NCBI GenBank assembly: GCA_046735215.1
Contig: JBKPSV010000269.1
Coordinates: forward strand, 1-8,006
Length of the DNA: 8,006 nucleotides
Direction of reading: 5' to 3'
From: JAMXLO01 sp046735215
Lineage (GTDB): Bacteria > Pseudomonadota > Alphaproteobacteria > Acetobacterales > Acetobacteraceae
In this document: positions 1 through 7,352 of the stretch, piece by piece
Position numbering within the stretch: position 1 is the stretch's first letter
Layout: every line of letters begins with the position of its first letter
The notes under the pieces: model-generated
Databases searched by the model: none
What the model was told of the DNA's origin: nothing
The model's input: the letters and a program-made list of their open reading frames with translations, nothing else
Program-made: the position numbers and the translations under genes

Positions 1-1720
1 ATGCTGACCTTGGTGCCCATTCCGACAGAACTTGCAATCTCGAGATGACCGCCGGACTGCTTGGCGAAACCATAGGCCATGCTGAGGCCGAGGCCGGAAC
101 CTGCGGACGGCGGTTTGGTGGTAAAGAATGGCTCGATAGCCGCTGCAAGACTGATTGCGGCATTCCAGTTCCGGTATCCGTCACGGTAAGCACGACATAG
201 TCGCCCTCACCCACCTCGCTGTACGCGGCCGCGCTCTGCGCATCCAGATGCAGATTGGTGGCGTCGATCCGGAGTGTGCCTCCATGCGGCATAGCGTCGC
301 GGGCGTTGAGTGCCAGATTGAGCAGAGCGTCCCCGATCTGGGACGGATCGGCACTGGTGAACCACAGATCCGGCGCGCTTACTGCCTCGACACGGATTGC
401 CTCGCCGAGGGTACGGCGGAGCATTTCTATTTCGCCGCTAAGGAGCAGGCTCAGGTCCACTCGTTGCGGCTTGAGCGGCTGATTGCGCCCTACGGCCAAG
501 AGGCGACGCGTCAGCCGCGACCCATTCAGAGCGCTGTTGAGGATCTCGTTTGCGAGTTCGATCTGCTCTGGCGCGTTCCCCAGCGTATCGATCAGCACCT
601 CAACGCTGCCGATGATAACGCCAAGCAGATTGTTAAAATCATGGGCTATACCACCGGTGAGCTGACCCAGCGCTCGCATCTTCTCGGACTGACGCAGCAT
701 TTCCTCGGCATGAAGCCGGTCCGCAATCTGGTGCTGAAGTTCCTGATGCGCCGTCTCCAGCCGAGCATACGCTTGCCGCACTGCCGTTTCGGCACGCTCT
801 CGCTTGCAGACCTCCAGCCGCAGGTCTTCGTTAAGCTGCGCCAACTCCTTCACCTGAGTTTGCAGGCTGCTGGCCATTTCGTTGAACGAGTTGGCCACGA
901 CCCCGATTTCGTCACCTGATAGCACTCTGGCACGAGAGCTCAGATTACCGGAAGAAAACGAGTTTGCAGCGTCGATGATATCCTTGAGTCCCTTATGAAT
1001 CCCCCTGCTCACGGACATGGCCAAGAAAAGTCCCGTAGCTTCGACCGTGAGAGCGGTCGCAAACAATAGTTTGAGGACCACTCCCTCCAGCCAACGTGAC
1101 CCCTCGCCGAGCGTAAATGAGAAATCGTCTTCATACGATGTCAGGTGCTCGTTTATGTTGTAGATCGACGCCAATAGCTCATCGATCTTGGCCTGAGATG
1201 GATGCGGATGGGTGATCTCTTCGTGCAAGGACTGGGCAATCGGCAGCAGTTGCATAGCCATCGCCTGCGCATCACCCCAAATGCTGATGGCCTTCTTTAT
1301 GTAAGAAACGTCGCTGAAATCTACAAACAGACTGATCATCCCATCGATATCGTCGGGATGGTTACGTCCTTCGATAAAGCCAGCGCGCGCTGCCTGCATA
1401 TCCCTGTCGGACTGCAGCAGTTCGTGGCGCGCTCTAGCATCGCCCATCGGAACCCGCATGAATTGATCAAAGAGCTGGTAATCCCTTTCGATACGCGAGA
1501 CACCGTATCGGTACAGGTGAAAGACAGCGTCCTTTTGCGCCTTTGACCACAGACCCTCGCCGCCAACGTAAGCGCGCAAAGAGGACAGCGTGCCCAGCGA
1601 GAAGAACAGGACAAAAAGCTCTACGCCGATCAGGACCGCCATCGTCCCGACCGTAAAGTACAGCTTACGGGAGATCGAAACGTTCTTAAACCACCGATAG
1701 AGGGAGAACCTCTTCTCCAT
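1..1720 (-). pseudogene. Membrane sensor histidine kinase, frameshifted near base 147 and cut by the window edge
   Basis: Predicted two-component sensor kinase: it senses a signal at the membrane, autophosphorylates on histidine and passes the phosphate to a response regulator. Read from ATG at 1720 (AGGTGA nine bases upstream), the frame is open to about base 148. Layout: first membrane helix at about residues 20-46; a helical, presumably periplasmic, segment with no recognised sensor fold; second helix at about 214-236; HAMP linker to about 290; a charged coiled coil; then the dimerisation domain with motif GGIAHDFNNLL and phospho-acceptor His360. The ATP-binding domain shows the N box (Asn472 in NLALNARDAMPHGG) and G1 box (DTGTGMP, Asp515). 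After about residue 525 the match moves to another register, where EPFFTTK, GSGLGLSM and KQSGGH follow to base 1. One missing base explains this. It may be a real mutation or a sequence error. No separate regulator gene is visible; a C-terminal receiver domain may lie outside the window. Confidence 0.85.
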
Positions 1721-1965
1721 CAGCTGTCACCTGAACACTCGAAGCCCCGCTGTCGACAGCCATCCGCCTGGAGGTTCACGAGCGTAATCTGGCAGACACT
1801 GCGGCGTCCGGGCGATCACTTCCGTGTCGCCGCCCCTTACGATGCGTTTTCGAGCTTTGGCCTCAATCCTGGCACTCTTGCCTACAAAGGGTTAGATGCA
1901 AGCAGGAATTGCCGCCGCAGGGTTCACATTATCGAGAAACAAATTAGTACCATCGCCGCGTCCGT
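1721..1965. other. Intergenic region upstream of the kinase gene
   Basis: This stretch separates the end of the quinone oxidoreductase gene from the kinase start and should hold the kinase promoter. I found no convincing coding frame and no convincing -10/-35 pair. It contains a perfect 12-base palindrome at 1749-1760 and a GC-rich inverted repeat (GCGGCG at 1801-1806 with CGCCGC at 1828-1833). No hairpin followed by a T-run is seen after the oxidoreductase stop, so read-through into the kinase is possible. Confidence 0.5.
1749..1760. promoter_or_regulatory. Perfect 12-base palindrome upstream of the kinase, possible operator
   Basis: GCTGTCGACAGC reads the same on both strands and ends 29 bases before the kinase ATG. 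The half-site GCTGTC occurs again at 1723-1728, next to the kinase start. Such a site could bind a dimeric regulator, but no specific regulator family is recognised, and a 12-base palindrome can occur by chance. Confidence 0.25.
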
Positions 1966-2940
1966 CTAGTTTACCAGCACCGCTTTGCCGATGACCTGAC
2001 GGTCGATCACCGCCCGCAGTGCCTCGGCCGCCTGGGCCAGATGGAAGCGATGCGAAATTCGTGGTTTCAGCCTGCCCTGTGCTGCCATCTGCGTCAGCTC
2101 CCTCATATTGGCGATGGCAGCTTCCGGATCTGCCTCGTTCAACCCACCAATCCGCACGCCGATTGCGTCGATACCTTTGATCAGCAGGTAGTTGCTGCGG
2201 ATGTTGGTTGGGCCGCCGCCCAGAAAGCCCAGGATCAGCAGGCGCCCACACCAAGCGAGACTACGCAGCGACTCATCGGTGACCTGAGCTCCAATTGGGT
2301 CATAGACGATATCAACGCCACGGCCATCAGTGAGCTCTTTCACCGTGTCGAGGAAGCCGCCCTGATAGTCGATCGCGTGGTCTGCACCCTCATCCAGGCA
2401 TGCGCGGCGCTTTACCTCGGTACTGGCGGTCGCGATCACCTTGGCGCCGAACAACTTCGCGACCTGGATGGCGGCGATGCCGATACCACCGGCAGCGCCA
2501 TGCACCAGCACCCACTCGCCAGCTTTCATCCGCCCGCGCTGCAGCAGTGCATGATATGCTGTGGAATAGGCGCCGCGGAATACGCCGGCGGCTTCGATGC
2601 TCATGCCCGCGGGCACCAGATCACATAACGCCGCCTTCGCGTTTCCCAACTCGGCGCACGCGCCCAACGTATGGCGGCTCATCACCCGATCGCCGATGCG
2701 GAACTGCGTGACGTTCGGCCCGACTGCCACAACACTGCCCGCTGCCTCACCGCCTGGAATGAACGGCGGATCGGGTCGGAACTGATATTTCCCGGCGAGC
2801 ATCAGCACGTCCACGTATTGTACGCCGCGCGCTTCGATGTGCACCTGGATCTCGCCCGGTCCTGGCGGCGGCGGATCAGGCATATCGCGCCATGCCAACA
2901 CCTCGGGTCCGCCAAATGCCTCGCAAACCACCGCTTTCAT
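1966..2940 (-). CDS. Zinc-free NADPH:quinone oxidoreductase, MDR superfamily
   Basis: Predicted soluble NAD(P)H-dependent reductase of quinones or other activated double bonds. The 324-residue product has the family layout: a GroES-like N-terminal half with the conserved PFIPGGEAAG stretch (about residues 59-68) and a Rossmann half with the nucleotide motif HGAAGGIG (148-154 and on), followed by EGADHAIDY. It lacks the Cys/His zinc ligands and the four-Cys structural loop of alcohol dehydrogenases, which points to the quinone oxidoreductase branch. I chose ATG at 2940 because AGGAGG lies five bases upstream and the protein then begins MKAVVCEAFGG, as relatives do. An in-frame ATG at 2976 would overlap the preceding gene. 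The gene lies 32 bases after the NnrS gene on the same strand and is probably co-transcribed with it. The true substrate cannot be read from sequence; an enoyl reductase role is an alternative. Confidence 0.9.
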   Translation of the reverse strand: MKAVVCEAFGGPEVLAWRDMPDPPPPGPGEIQVHIEARGVQYVDVLMLAGKYQFRPDPPFIPGGEAAGSVVAVGPNVTQFRIGDRVMSRHTLGACAELGNAKAALCDLVPAGMSIEAAGVFRGAYSTAYHALLQRGRMKAGEWVLVHGAAGGIGIAAIQVAKLFGAKVIATASTEVKRRACLDEGADHAIDYQGGFLDTVKELTDGRGVDIVYDPIGAQVTDESLRSLAWCGRLLILGFLGGGPTNIRSNYLLIKGIDAIGVRIGGLNEADPEAAIANMRELTQMAAQGRLKPRISHRFHLAQAAEALRAVIDRQVIGKAVLVN

Positions 2941-2952
2941 ACACGCCTCCTG
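2934..2952 (-). promoter_or_regulatory. Strong ribosome binding site that sets the oxidoreductase start
   Basis: On the minus strand a full AGGAGG sits five bases before the ATG at 2940, in the short gap after the NnrS stop codon. It supports 2940 over the in-frame ATG at 2976, which would overlap the NnrS stop by four bases. Confidence 0.75.
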
Positions 2953-2972
2953 ACCAGGCGAGTATGGCCGGC

Positions 2973-4121
2973 TCAACGGCGAGGCGCCAACAGCATGGGT
3001 CCATATTCTGCCGCGAACAGAACGAAGGCGCCGACCCAGGCGGCGACCGCCACCTCCAGCAAATCGAGCTGTCCCTCGGACACCCAGGCGGCGACAATCC
3101 GCAATACGGCCGCGACACTCACCAACGCAAATATCACCATCGTCGGAACGTCGGCGCGCAGCACGCGGCCGGTGTGTCCCAGCGTTGCCCGTGTCATGAC
3201 CGCGAGGATCATCGTGCCCATGGCACCGGCGGTCAGCGCATGCACGGCAGCACCGTATGGAACCGCATCGGTCAGCAGCGCCAGTCCCAACAGCGCCACC
3301 CCGACCACCAGCCAGAGATAGCCCACATGGAGGACCAGCAAGAGCGGCTCATCCAACGTTGCCACGCCGCGCCAGCGTGCGAGCCGTATCAGGTTCAGCG
3401 CTGCTGCGAGAAGGAGTAATACGCCCACCGACCAAGAGTTGGGCAAAAACGTCCAGCCGATCAGTCCTGCGTGGAGTACGCCAAGTGCCGTACGATCGAG
3501 CATGTCGGCCGGGGGCGGCACCGGTGACAGACTGCGTGCATTGAGCCAGTTCCGGGTGAATGCCGGCACGATTCGACCGCCGATCACCGATATCAGCACG
3601 ATCACCACGGCGATGCCGAGCCGCCACCCCAGTCCGAAGGGCACAGCGACGCCGAGTGTCTGCAGATGCGTCAGCAGGTTGGCAATCGCCAGGACAGCTA
3701 CCGGCGCAAGCAAGGGGTAGTTGCGTCGATTGCCAGCCGCAAGCAGTTCGCGGGCCGCTACCACTTCGAGCGCGACGGGAAAAGCCAGGTCCAACGCCGG
3801 CGTCAGCCAGGGGGGAAGAAAATCAGAGAGCAGGCAGGCGATACGCCCGAGCAGCCACAGCGATACGAGCATCACCAACGGCCGACCTGCGACCGGATCG
3901 CGGCCGGTCCAATTGGGGATCGCCGTGAGCAGGAAACCACCGACTGCTGCCATCGCGAAACCGAACAGCATCTCGTGCACATGCCAGCTCAACGGGTCGA
4001 ACCGGCTTGGCAGAGTAAGGCCGCCGTTCATCAGTGGCAGCCACACCGCCATCGCCACTGCGGCCCAGCCGGCAGCGGCGAGGAAGAACGGACGAAATCC
4101 TGCAGTCAGCAGCGGTCGCAT
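2973..4121 (-). CDS. nnrS: NnrS family multi-helix membrane protein
   Basis: Predicted inner-membrane protein of the NnrS family, which is linked to nitric oxide stress and denitrification and described as a haem- and copper-containing membrane protein; its exact activity is not settled. The 382-residue product is almost entirely hydrophobic helices. It keeps the family motifs WHVHEMLFGF (residues 46-55, histidines 47 and 49), GFLLTAIPNWTG (62-73), GGRIVPAFTRNWL (181-193) and the HALTAGAMGTM/TRATLGHTGR region (294-319), whose histidines are candidate metal or haem ligands. The start at 4121 gives the usual family length and an N-terminus of type MRPLLTAGFRPFFL. The ribosome site is weak (AGTGAAG), and a GTG three codons earlier is possible. 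The open frame continues to 4385, but that part runs into the opposing gene and is not family-like. The gene leads a probable operon with the quinone oxidoreductase. No FNR or NnrR type box is visible in the 64-base gap ahead of it, and no nitrite or NO reductase gene is in the window. Confidence 0.9.
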   Translation of the reverse strand: MRPLLTAGFRPFFLAAAGWAAVAMAVWLPLMNGGLTLPSRFDPLSWHVHEMLFGFAMAAVGGFLLTAIPNWTGRDPVAGRPLVMLVSLWLLGRIACLLSDFLPPWLTPALDLAFPVALEVVAARELLAAGNRRNYPLLAPVAVLAIANLLTHLQTLGVAVPFGLGWRLGIAVVIVLISVIGGRIVPAFTRNWLNARSLSPVPPPADMLDRTALGVLHAGLIGWTFLPNSWSVGVLLLLAAALNLIRLARWRGVATLDEPLLLVLHVGYLWLVVGVALLGLALLTDAVPYGAAVHALTAGAMGTMILAVMTRATLGHTGRVLRADVPTMVIFALVSVAAVLRIVAAWVSEGQLDLLEVAVAAWVGAFVLFAAEYGPMLLAPRR

Positions 4122-4131
4122 TGGCTTCACT

Positions 4132-4159
4132 TTGCGGTCTTCGCTCCGCTCCCCATAAT
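4132..4159 (+). promoter_or_regulatory. Candidate sigma-70 promoter for the dehydrogenase pair
   Basis: TTGCGG (4132-4137) and CATAAT (4154-4159) are separated by 16 bases, close to the sigma-70 consensus. They sit in the 64-base gap between the NnrS gene and the first dehydrogenase. Transcription would begin at about 4166, leaving a leader of roughly 20 bases that includes the GAGGA ribosome site before ATG 4186. The call rests on consensus match and position only. Confidence 0.4.
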
Positions 4160-4185
4160 CCCACGACAGCCGCGAGGACAGAGCG

Positions 4186-5166
4186 ATGTCGGGTTCCAAT
4201 ACGTTCAAGTTCGTCATGCTGCCGCCACAGACCGAGGTGACCCGCGAATGGGGACGCAAGCTCGGCGACGCCATGCCGGACGTGCGTGTCGTGATCGCTG
4301 AAGACCAGGAGACGGCGGAGCACGAGATCGTCGACGCCGAGGCCGCCTTCGGCGGGCTGCCCAAGGAGCTGCTGGCGAAGGCCACCCGCCTGCGCTGGCT
4401 GCAGGCGCCACAGGCTGCACCAGCTGCCGGCTATTACTATCCGGAGCTGATCGAGCATCCGCTCACCGTCACCAACTTTCGCGAGATCTTCAACGACCAT
4501 ATCAGCGCACATATCATGGCCTTCGTGCTGGCATTCGCACGCGGCCTGCACGTGTATATTCCGCAGCAGCTGCGCCGCGAGTGGAAGAAGGATCGCGAGA
4601 ACACCGGCGTGGTGCATCTGCCCGAAGCCACCGCATTGATCGTCGGTGTGGGCGGCATTGGCGCGGAGGCCGCACGATTGGCCGCCGCGTTCGGTATGAC
4701 GGTGCTGGCGACCGATGCTCGGCGCCGCTCGCCACCGCCCGGTGTCGCAGAACTGCACAAGCCGGACGCTTTGGATGAATTGCTGCCTCGCGCGGACTTC
4801 GTCATCCTGACAGTGCCGCATACGCCCACGACCGAAGGCCTTATGCATCGCGCGCGCTTTCAGCGGATGAAGCAGAGCGCATTCTTCATCAACATCGGCC
4901 GTGGCATGACGACGAAGCTGGATGACCTCGTGGCAGCGTTGAATGCCGGCGAGATCGCCGGTGCGGCACTGGATGTATTCGAACAAGAGCCGCTGCCATC
5001 CGAGCATCCGCTGTGGACCATGCCGAACGTGCTGATCACACCCCACATGGCTGGATGGGGGCCCTATCTCGACGACCGCCGCTACCAGATCATGATCGAC
5101 AACTGTCGCGCCTTTCTCGGCGACAAGCCGCTGCGGAACGTGGTGGACAAAGGATCTTGGTTCTGA
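4186..5166 (+). CDS. D-2-hydroxyacid dehydrogenase, predicted NAD(H)-type
   Basis: Predicted cytosolic enzyme interconverting D-2-hydroxyacids and 2-oxoacids with a nicotinamide cofactor. The product is 326 residues, normal for the family. The catalytic domain wraps around a Rossmann domain with motif GVGGIG (residues 154-159). Asp177, at the end of the second strand (ATDARRR), favours NAD(H). The triad is Arg239 (INIGRG), Glu268 (DVFEQEP) and His287 (ITPHMAG), with the Arg-Glu spacing of 29 seen in known members. The ATG at 4186 has GAGGA seven bases upstream. It is divergent from the NnrS gene, and its stop is two bases before the start of a second enzyme of the same family, so the two probably form an operon. 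The substrate (glyoxylate, hydroxypyruvate, lactate-like or larger acids) cannot be decided from sequence alone. Confidence 0.92.
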   Translation: MSGSNTFKFVMLPPQTEVTREWGRKLGDAMPDVRVVIAEDQETAEHEIVDAEAAFGGLPKELLAKATRLRWLQAPQAAPAAGYYYPELIEHPLTVTNFREIFNDHISAHIMAFVLAFARGLHVYIPQQLRREWKKDRENTGVVHLPEATALIVGVGGIGAEAARLAAAFGMTVLATDARRRSPPPGVAELHKPDALDELLPRADFVILTVPHTPTTEGLMHRARFQRMKQSAFFINIGRGMTTKLDDLVAALNAGEIAGAALDVFEQEPLPSEHPLWTMPNVLITPHMAGWGPYLDDRRYQIMIDNCRAFLGDKPLRNVVDKGSWF

Positions 5167-5168
5167 CC

Positions 5169-6149
5169 ATGAGCACCGTTGTTGTAGCCTATGAGCTTGG
5201 AGGCCCCGGCCGGCAGCTCGTGCTTGACGCGTTGGAAGGCGCGGCGGAGGTGATCCATCTCCCCGACCTCGACACCGACGCCCGGGCCTATGCGTTGCGG
5301 AACGCCGATGCGGTTCTGGCCCGCACCACGCGAGAATTTCGCCCGGGAGAGATTGCGCTGCTGCAGAACATCCGCCTGTTGCAGTTCTTCACAGCCGGGA
5401 TCGATCATGTGCCGTTGGCCGACCTGCCGCGGGGCGTGCTGGTCGCGAACAACGCCGGGGCCTACGTCGAACCGATGGCGGAGCATGCGCTTGGCATGGC
5501 GCTCGCTGCTGCGAAGCGGCTGTTGGTGGAACACGCCGCACTGATGCGGGGTGAGTTCAACCAGTTCACGCCGAATCGCATGCTCGCCGGCGGCGTGTGC
5601 GGCATCCTGGGCTTCGGCGGGATCGGCGTCGCGATGGCGCGGCTGGCGCACGGCATCGGCATGAAGGTGCATGCGATCAATCGTCGTGGCCGCAGCGAGG
5701 AACCGACCGATTGGATCGGCACACCCGATCAGCTCGACCGGCTGCTCGCGGCATCAGATGTGCTGGTGATCTGCACGCCTCTGACCCCGGCCACGCTGGG
5801 CATGATCGGCGCGGCACAACTCGCGCGCATGAAGCCGGATGCAATCCTGGTCAACGTCGCCCGCGGCGAGATCGTCGATGAGCGCGCGCTGTACGAGCGG
5901 CTGGTGGCATTTCCCAAGTTCTGCGCCTGCATCGATGCCTGGTGGATCGAGCCGGTGCGGCACGGCTCGTTCCGCATGGATCAGCCGTTCCTGTCCTTGC
6001 CCAATGTGATCGGCTCGCCACACAACTCCGCGGGGGCGATTGCGACAGCCGGAGTCGTCGGACTGCAGCGGGCGATTGCCAACATCAGACGTGCGCTGGC
6101 CGGCGAAAGGCCGCTCAATCTGGTCGCGGCGGAGGACCGGATGATGTGA
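5169..6149 (+). CDS. Second D-2-hydroxyacid dehydrogenase, predicted NADP(H)-type
   Basis: Same reaction class as the gene before it, but a clearly diverged paralogue rather than a recent copy. The 326-residue protein has the Rossmann motif GFGGIG (148-153). At the cofactor position it has Asn171-Arg172-Arg173 (AINRRGR) in place of an acidic residue, which usually means NADP(H). The triad is Arg232 (NVARGE), Glu261 (DAWWIEP) and His285 (GSPHNSA). The section between Glu and His is longer than in the neighbour (24 against 19 residues) and carries an unusual aromatic WW before the Glu. ATG at 5169 is chosen because it lies two bases after the upstream TGA and gives the family N-terminus. The only ribosome-like AAGGA is about 14 bases away, so translation is probably coupled to the first gene. 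An in-frame ATG at 5013 would overlap the neighbour by about 150 bases and is rejected. Confidence 0.9.
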   Translation: MSTVVVAYELGGPGRQLVLDALEGAAEVIHLPDLDTDARAYALRNADAVLARTTREFRPGEIALLQNIRLLQFFTAGIDHVPLADLPRGVLVANNAGAYVEPMAEHALGMALAAAKRLLVEHAALMRGEFNQFTPNRMLAGGVCGILGFGGIGVAMARLAHGIGMKVHAINRRGRSEEPTDWIGTPDQLDRLLAASDVLVICTPLTPATLGMIGAAQLARMKPDAILVNVARGEIVDERALYERLVAFPKFCACIDAWWIEPVRHGSFRMDQPFLSLPNVIGSPHNSAGAIATAGVVGLQRAIANIRRALAGERPLNLVAAEDRMM

Positions 6150-6158
6150 CGGCTCGGC

Positions 6159-7178
6159 CTACAGCCCGGTCGTCAGCACCATGCGGAAGCGGGCTTCGTT
6201 GCGCATCATCTTGTCGTAGGCTTCGGCTGCCTGCTCCAATGGCATGGTTTCGATGGTTGGACGCACGCCGGCAAGTGCGCTGAACGCCAGCGTATCCTGC
6301 GAATCGATCGAAGCCCCCGACGCGTGGCCGACGACCGAGCGGCTGGCACCGATCAAATCGAAAGCGGAGACCTCGATCGGATCCATGCCTACGCCGATAA
6401 CGATGAGTTTGCCGCGCACCGCGAGACCCGGGATGACCGCACTCATCGCCTTTCCGCTGGTCACGGTCGCCAGGATCGTCTTCGCGCCACCGAGACGCAT
6501 AAGTTCCGCCGCCACATCCTGCGACTGGCTATCCATATAAATATGGGCGCCGAGTTGGCGCGCCAGCGTTTCCTTGTCGCGCCCCCGGGCAATGGCGACG
6601 GTGCGAAAACCCATCTTTGCGGCGAACTGCACACCGAGATGACCAAGACCGCCGATCCCAAGGATAGCGACGAGATCACCTGCACGGGCTCCGCTTTCGC
6701 GCAATGCGTTGTAGGTGGTGACGCCCGCACACATCAACGGCGCCGCCTCCGCCGGGGACAGATCGTCCGGCATTCGCGCCAGCGCATCGGCAGGTGCCAC
6801 CATCGCTTCGGCATACCCGCCATCATACGTGATTCCGGGGATGCGCAGGTTGCGGCAATCGATAAGATACCCGCGGCGGCACGGCTCGCATCGCCCGCAA
6901 TGGCCGCCGAACCAGCCGATCCCGACGCGAGTGCCGACCGACCATCCGATGACGCCGTTGCCGACTGCGTCGATCACACCGGCGATCTCGTGCCCCGGCA
7001 CGATCGGATAAGGGACCGTGGGAAGCAGACCTTGCCTGGCTATCGAATCGCTGTGGCAGACGCCGCACGCCTGAACTTTGACGCGCACCTCACCCGGGCC
7101 GGGTTGTGGGAGCTCCCGTTCGACCACCTCAAGAGGACCATCCTTGCTTGCCACCTGAACGACCCGCATCTTCGGCAT
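6159..7178 (-). CDS. Zinc-dependent alcohol dehydrogenase, MDR superfamily
   Basis: Predicted oxidation of an alcohol to its aldehyde or the reverse, using NAD(P)(H). The 339-residue protein carries the catalytic zinc ligands Cys41 (GVCHSD), His63-Glu64 (PGHE) and Cys150 (APLMCAG), and a structural-zinc loop with Cys94, Cys97, Cys100 and Cys108. The Rossmann motif is GIGGLGHLG (174-182). The following strand ends ARGRDK with no acidic residue, which hints at NADP(H) preference. ATG at 7178 has AGGAG six bases upstream; an ATG three codons later is less well placed. Its stop is nine bases from the stop of the convergent second hydroxyacid dehydrogenase. The length and arrangement fit the short bacterial Adh/YahK-like branch, but the substrate is unknown. 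Confidence 0.92.
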   Translation of the reverse strand: MPKMRVVQVASKDGPLEVVERELPQPGPGEVRVKVQACGVCHSDSIARQGLLPTVPYPIVPGHEIAGVIDAVGNGVIGWSVGTRVGIGWFGGHCGRCEPCRRGYLIDCRNLRIPGITYDGGYAEAMVAPADALARMPDDLSPAEAAPLMCAGVTTYNALRESGARAGDLVAILGIGGLGHLGVQFAAKMGFRTVAIARGRDKETLARQLGAHIYMDSQSQDVAAELMRLGGAKTILATVTSGKAMSAVIPGLAVRGKLIVIGVGMDPIEVSAFDLIGASRSVVGHASGASIDSQDTLAFSALAGVRPTIETMPLEQAAEAYDKMMRNEARFRMVLTTGL

Positions 7179-7352
7179 CGGTGTCTCCTGTTATGGGTCC
7201 AGCATCGGCGTTTACTCGCTTGCTTCCGAAATACTGTTGCAAATGAATCCACGGACCCAAACGCCCCAGCTGCCACTTGCGATCACGCCTGCACATCGAC
7301 AGCCTAATAGCCGGCGCGTGAGATCAAAAGCCGACCAAGGGAGATATCTACC

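Noticed and set aside
155..919. Long plus-strand open frame (254 codons) opposite the kinase
   Set aside because: It is antisense to the HAMP, dimerisation and ATP-binding segments of the kinase, whose motifs are clear. The plus-strand protein resembles no family.
2041..3321. Several plus-strand frames across the oxidoreductase and NnrS genes
   Set aside because: All are opposite well-supported genes and show no family features.
4122..4185. FNR/NnrR-type TTGAT-N4-ATCAA box ahead of nnrS
   Set aside because: I looked on both strands and found no pair of half-sites with correct spacing.
4122..4385. N-terminal extension of the NnrS frame by 88 residues
   Set aside because: It would run through the whole promoter gap and into the facing dehydrogenase, and its sequence is unlike NnrS N-termini. 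The start at 4121 gives normal length.
3823..5046. Minus-strand open frame of 407 codons
   Set aside because: It lies opposite the first hydroxyacid dehydrogenase and overlaps the NnrS gene in a different frame. Its His/Arg/Cys-rich composition is typical of a GC-rich shadow frame.
6324..7307. Plus-strand open frame of 327 codons
   Set aside because: It is antisense to the alcohol dehydrogenase, which has full zinc and Rossmann motifs. The plus-strand product is Asp/His/Arg-rich with no recognisable domain.
7277..7310. TTGCGA and TAATAG as a promoter for the DUF1330 gene
   Set aside because: The spacing of 22 bases is too long for a sigma-70 promoter.
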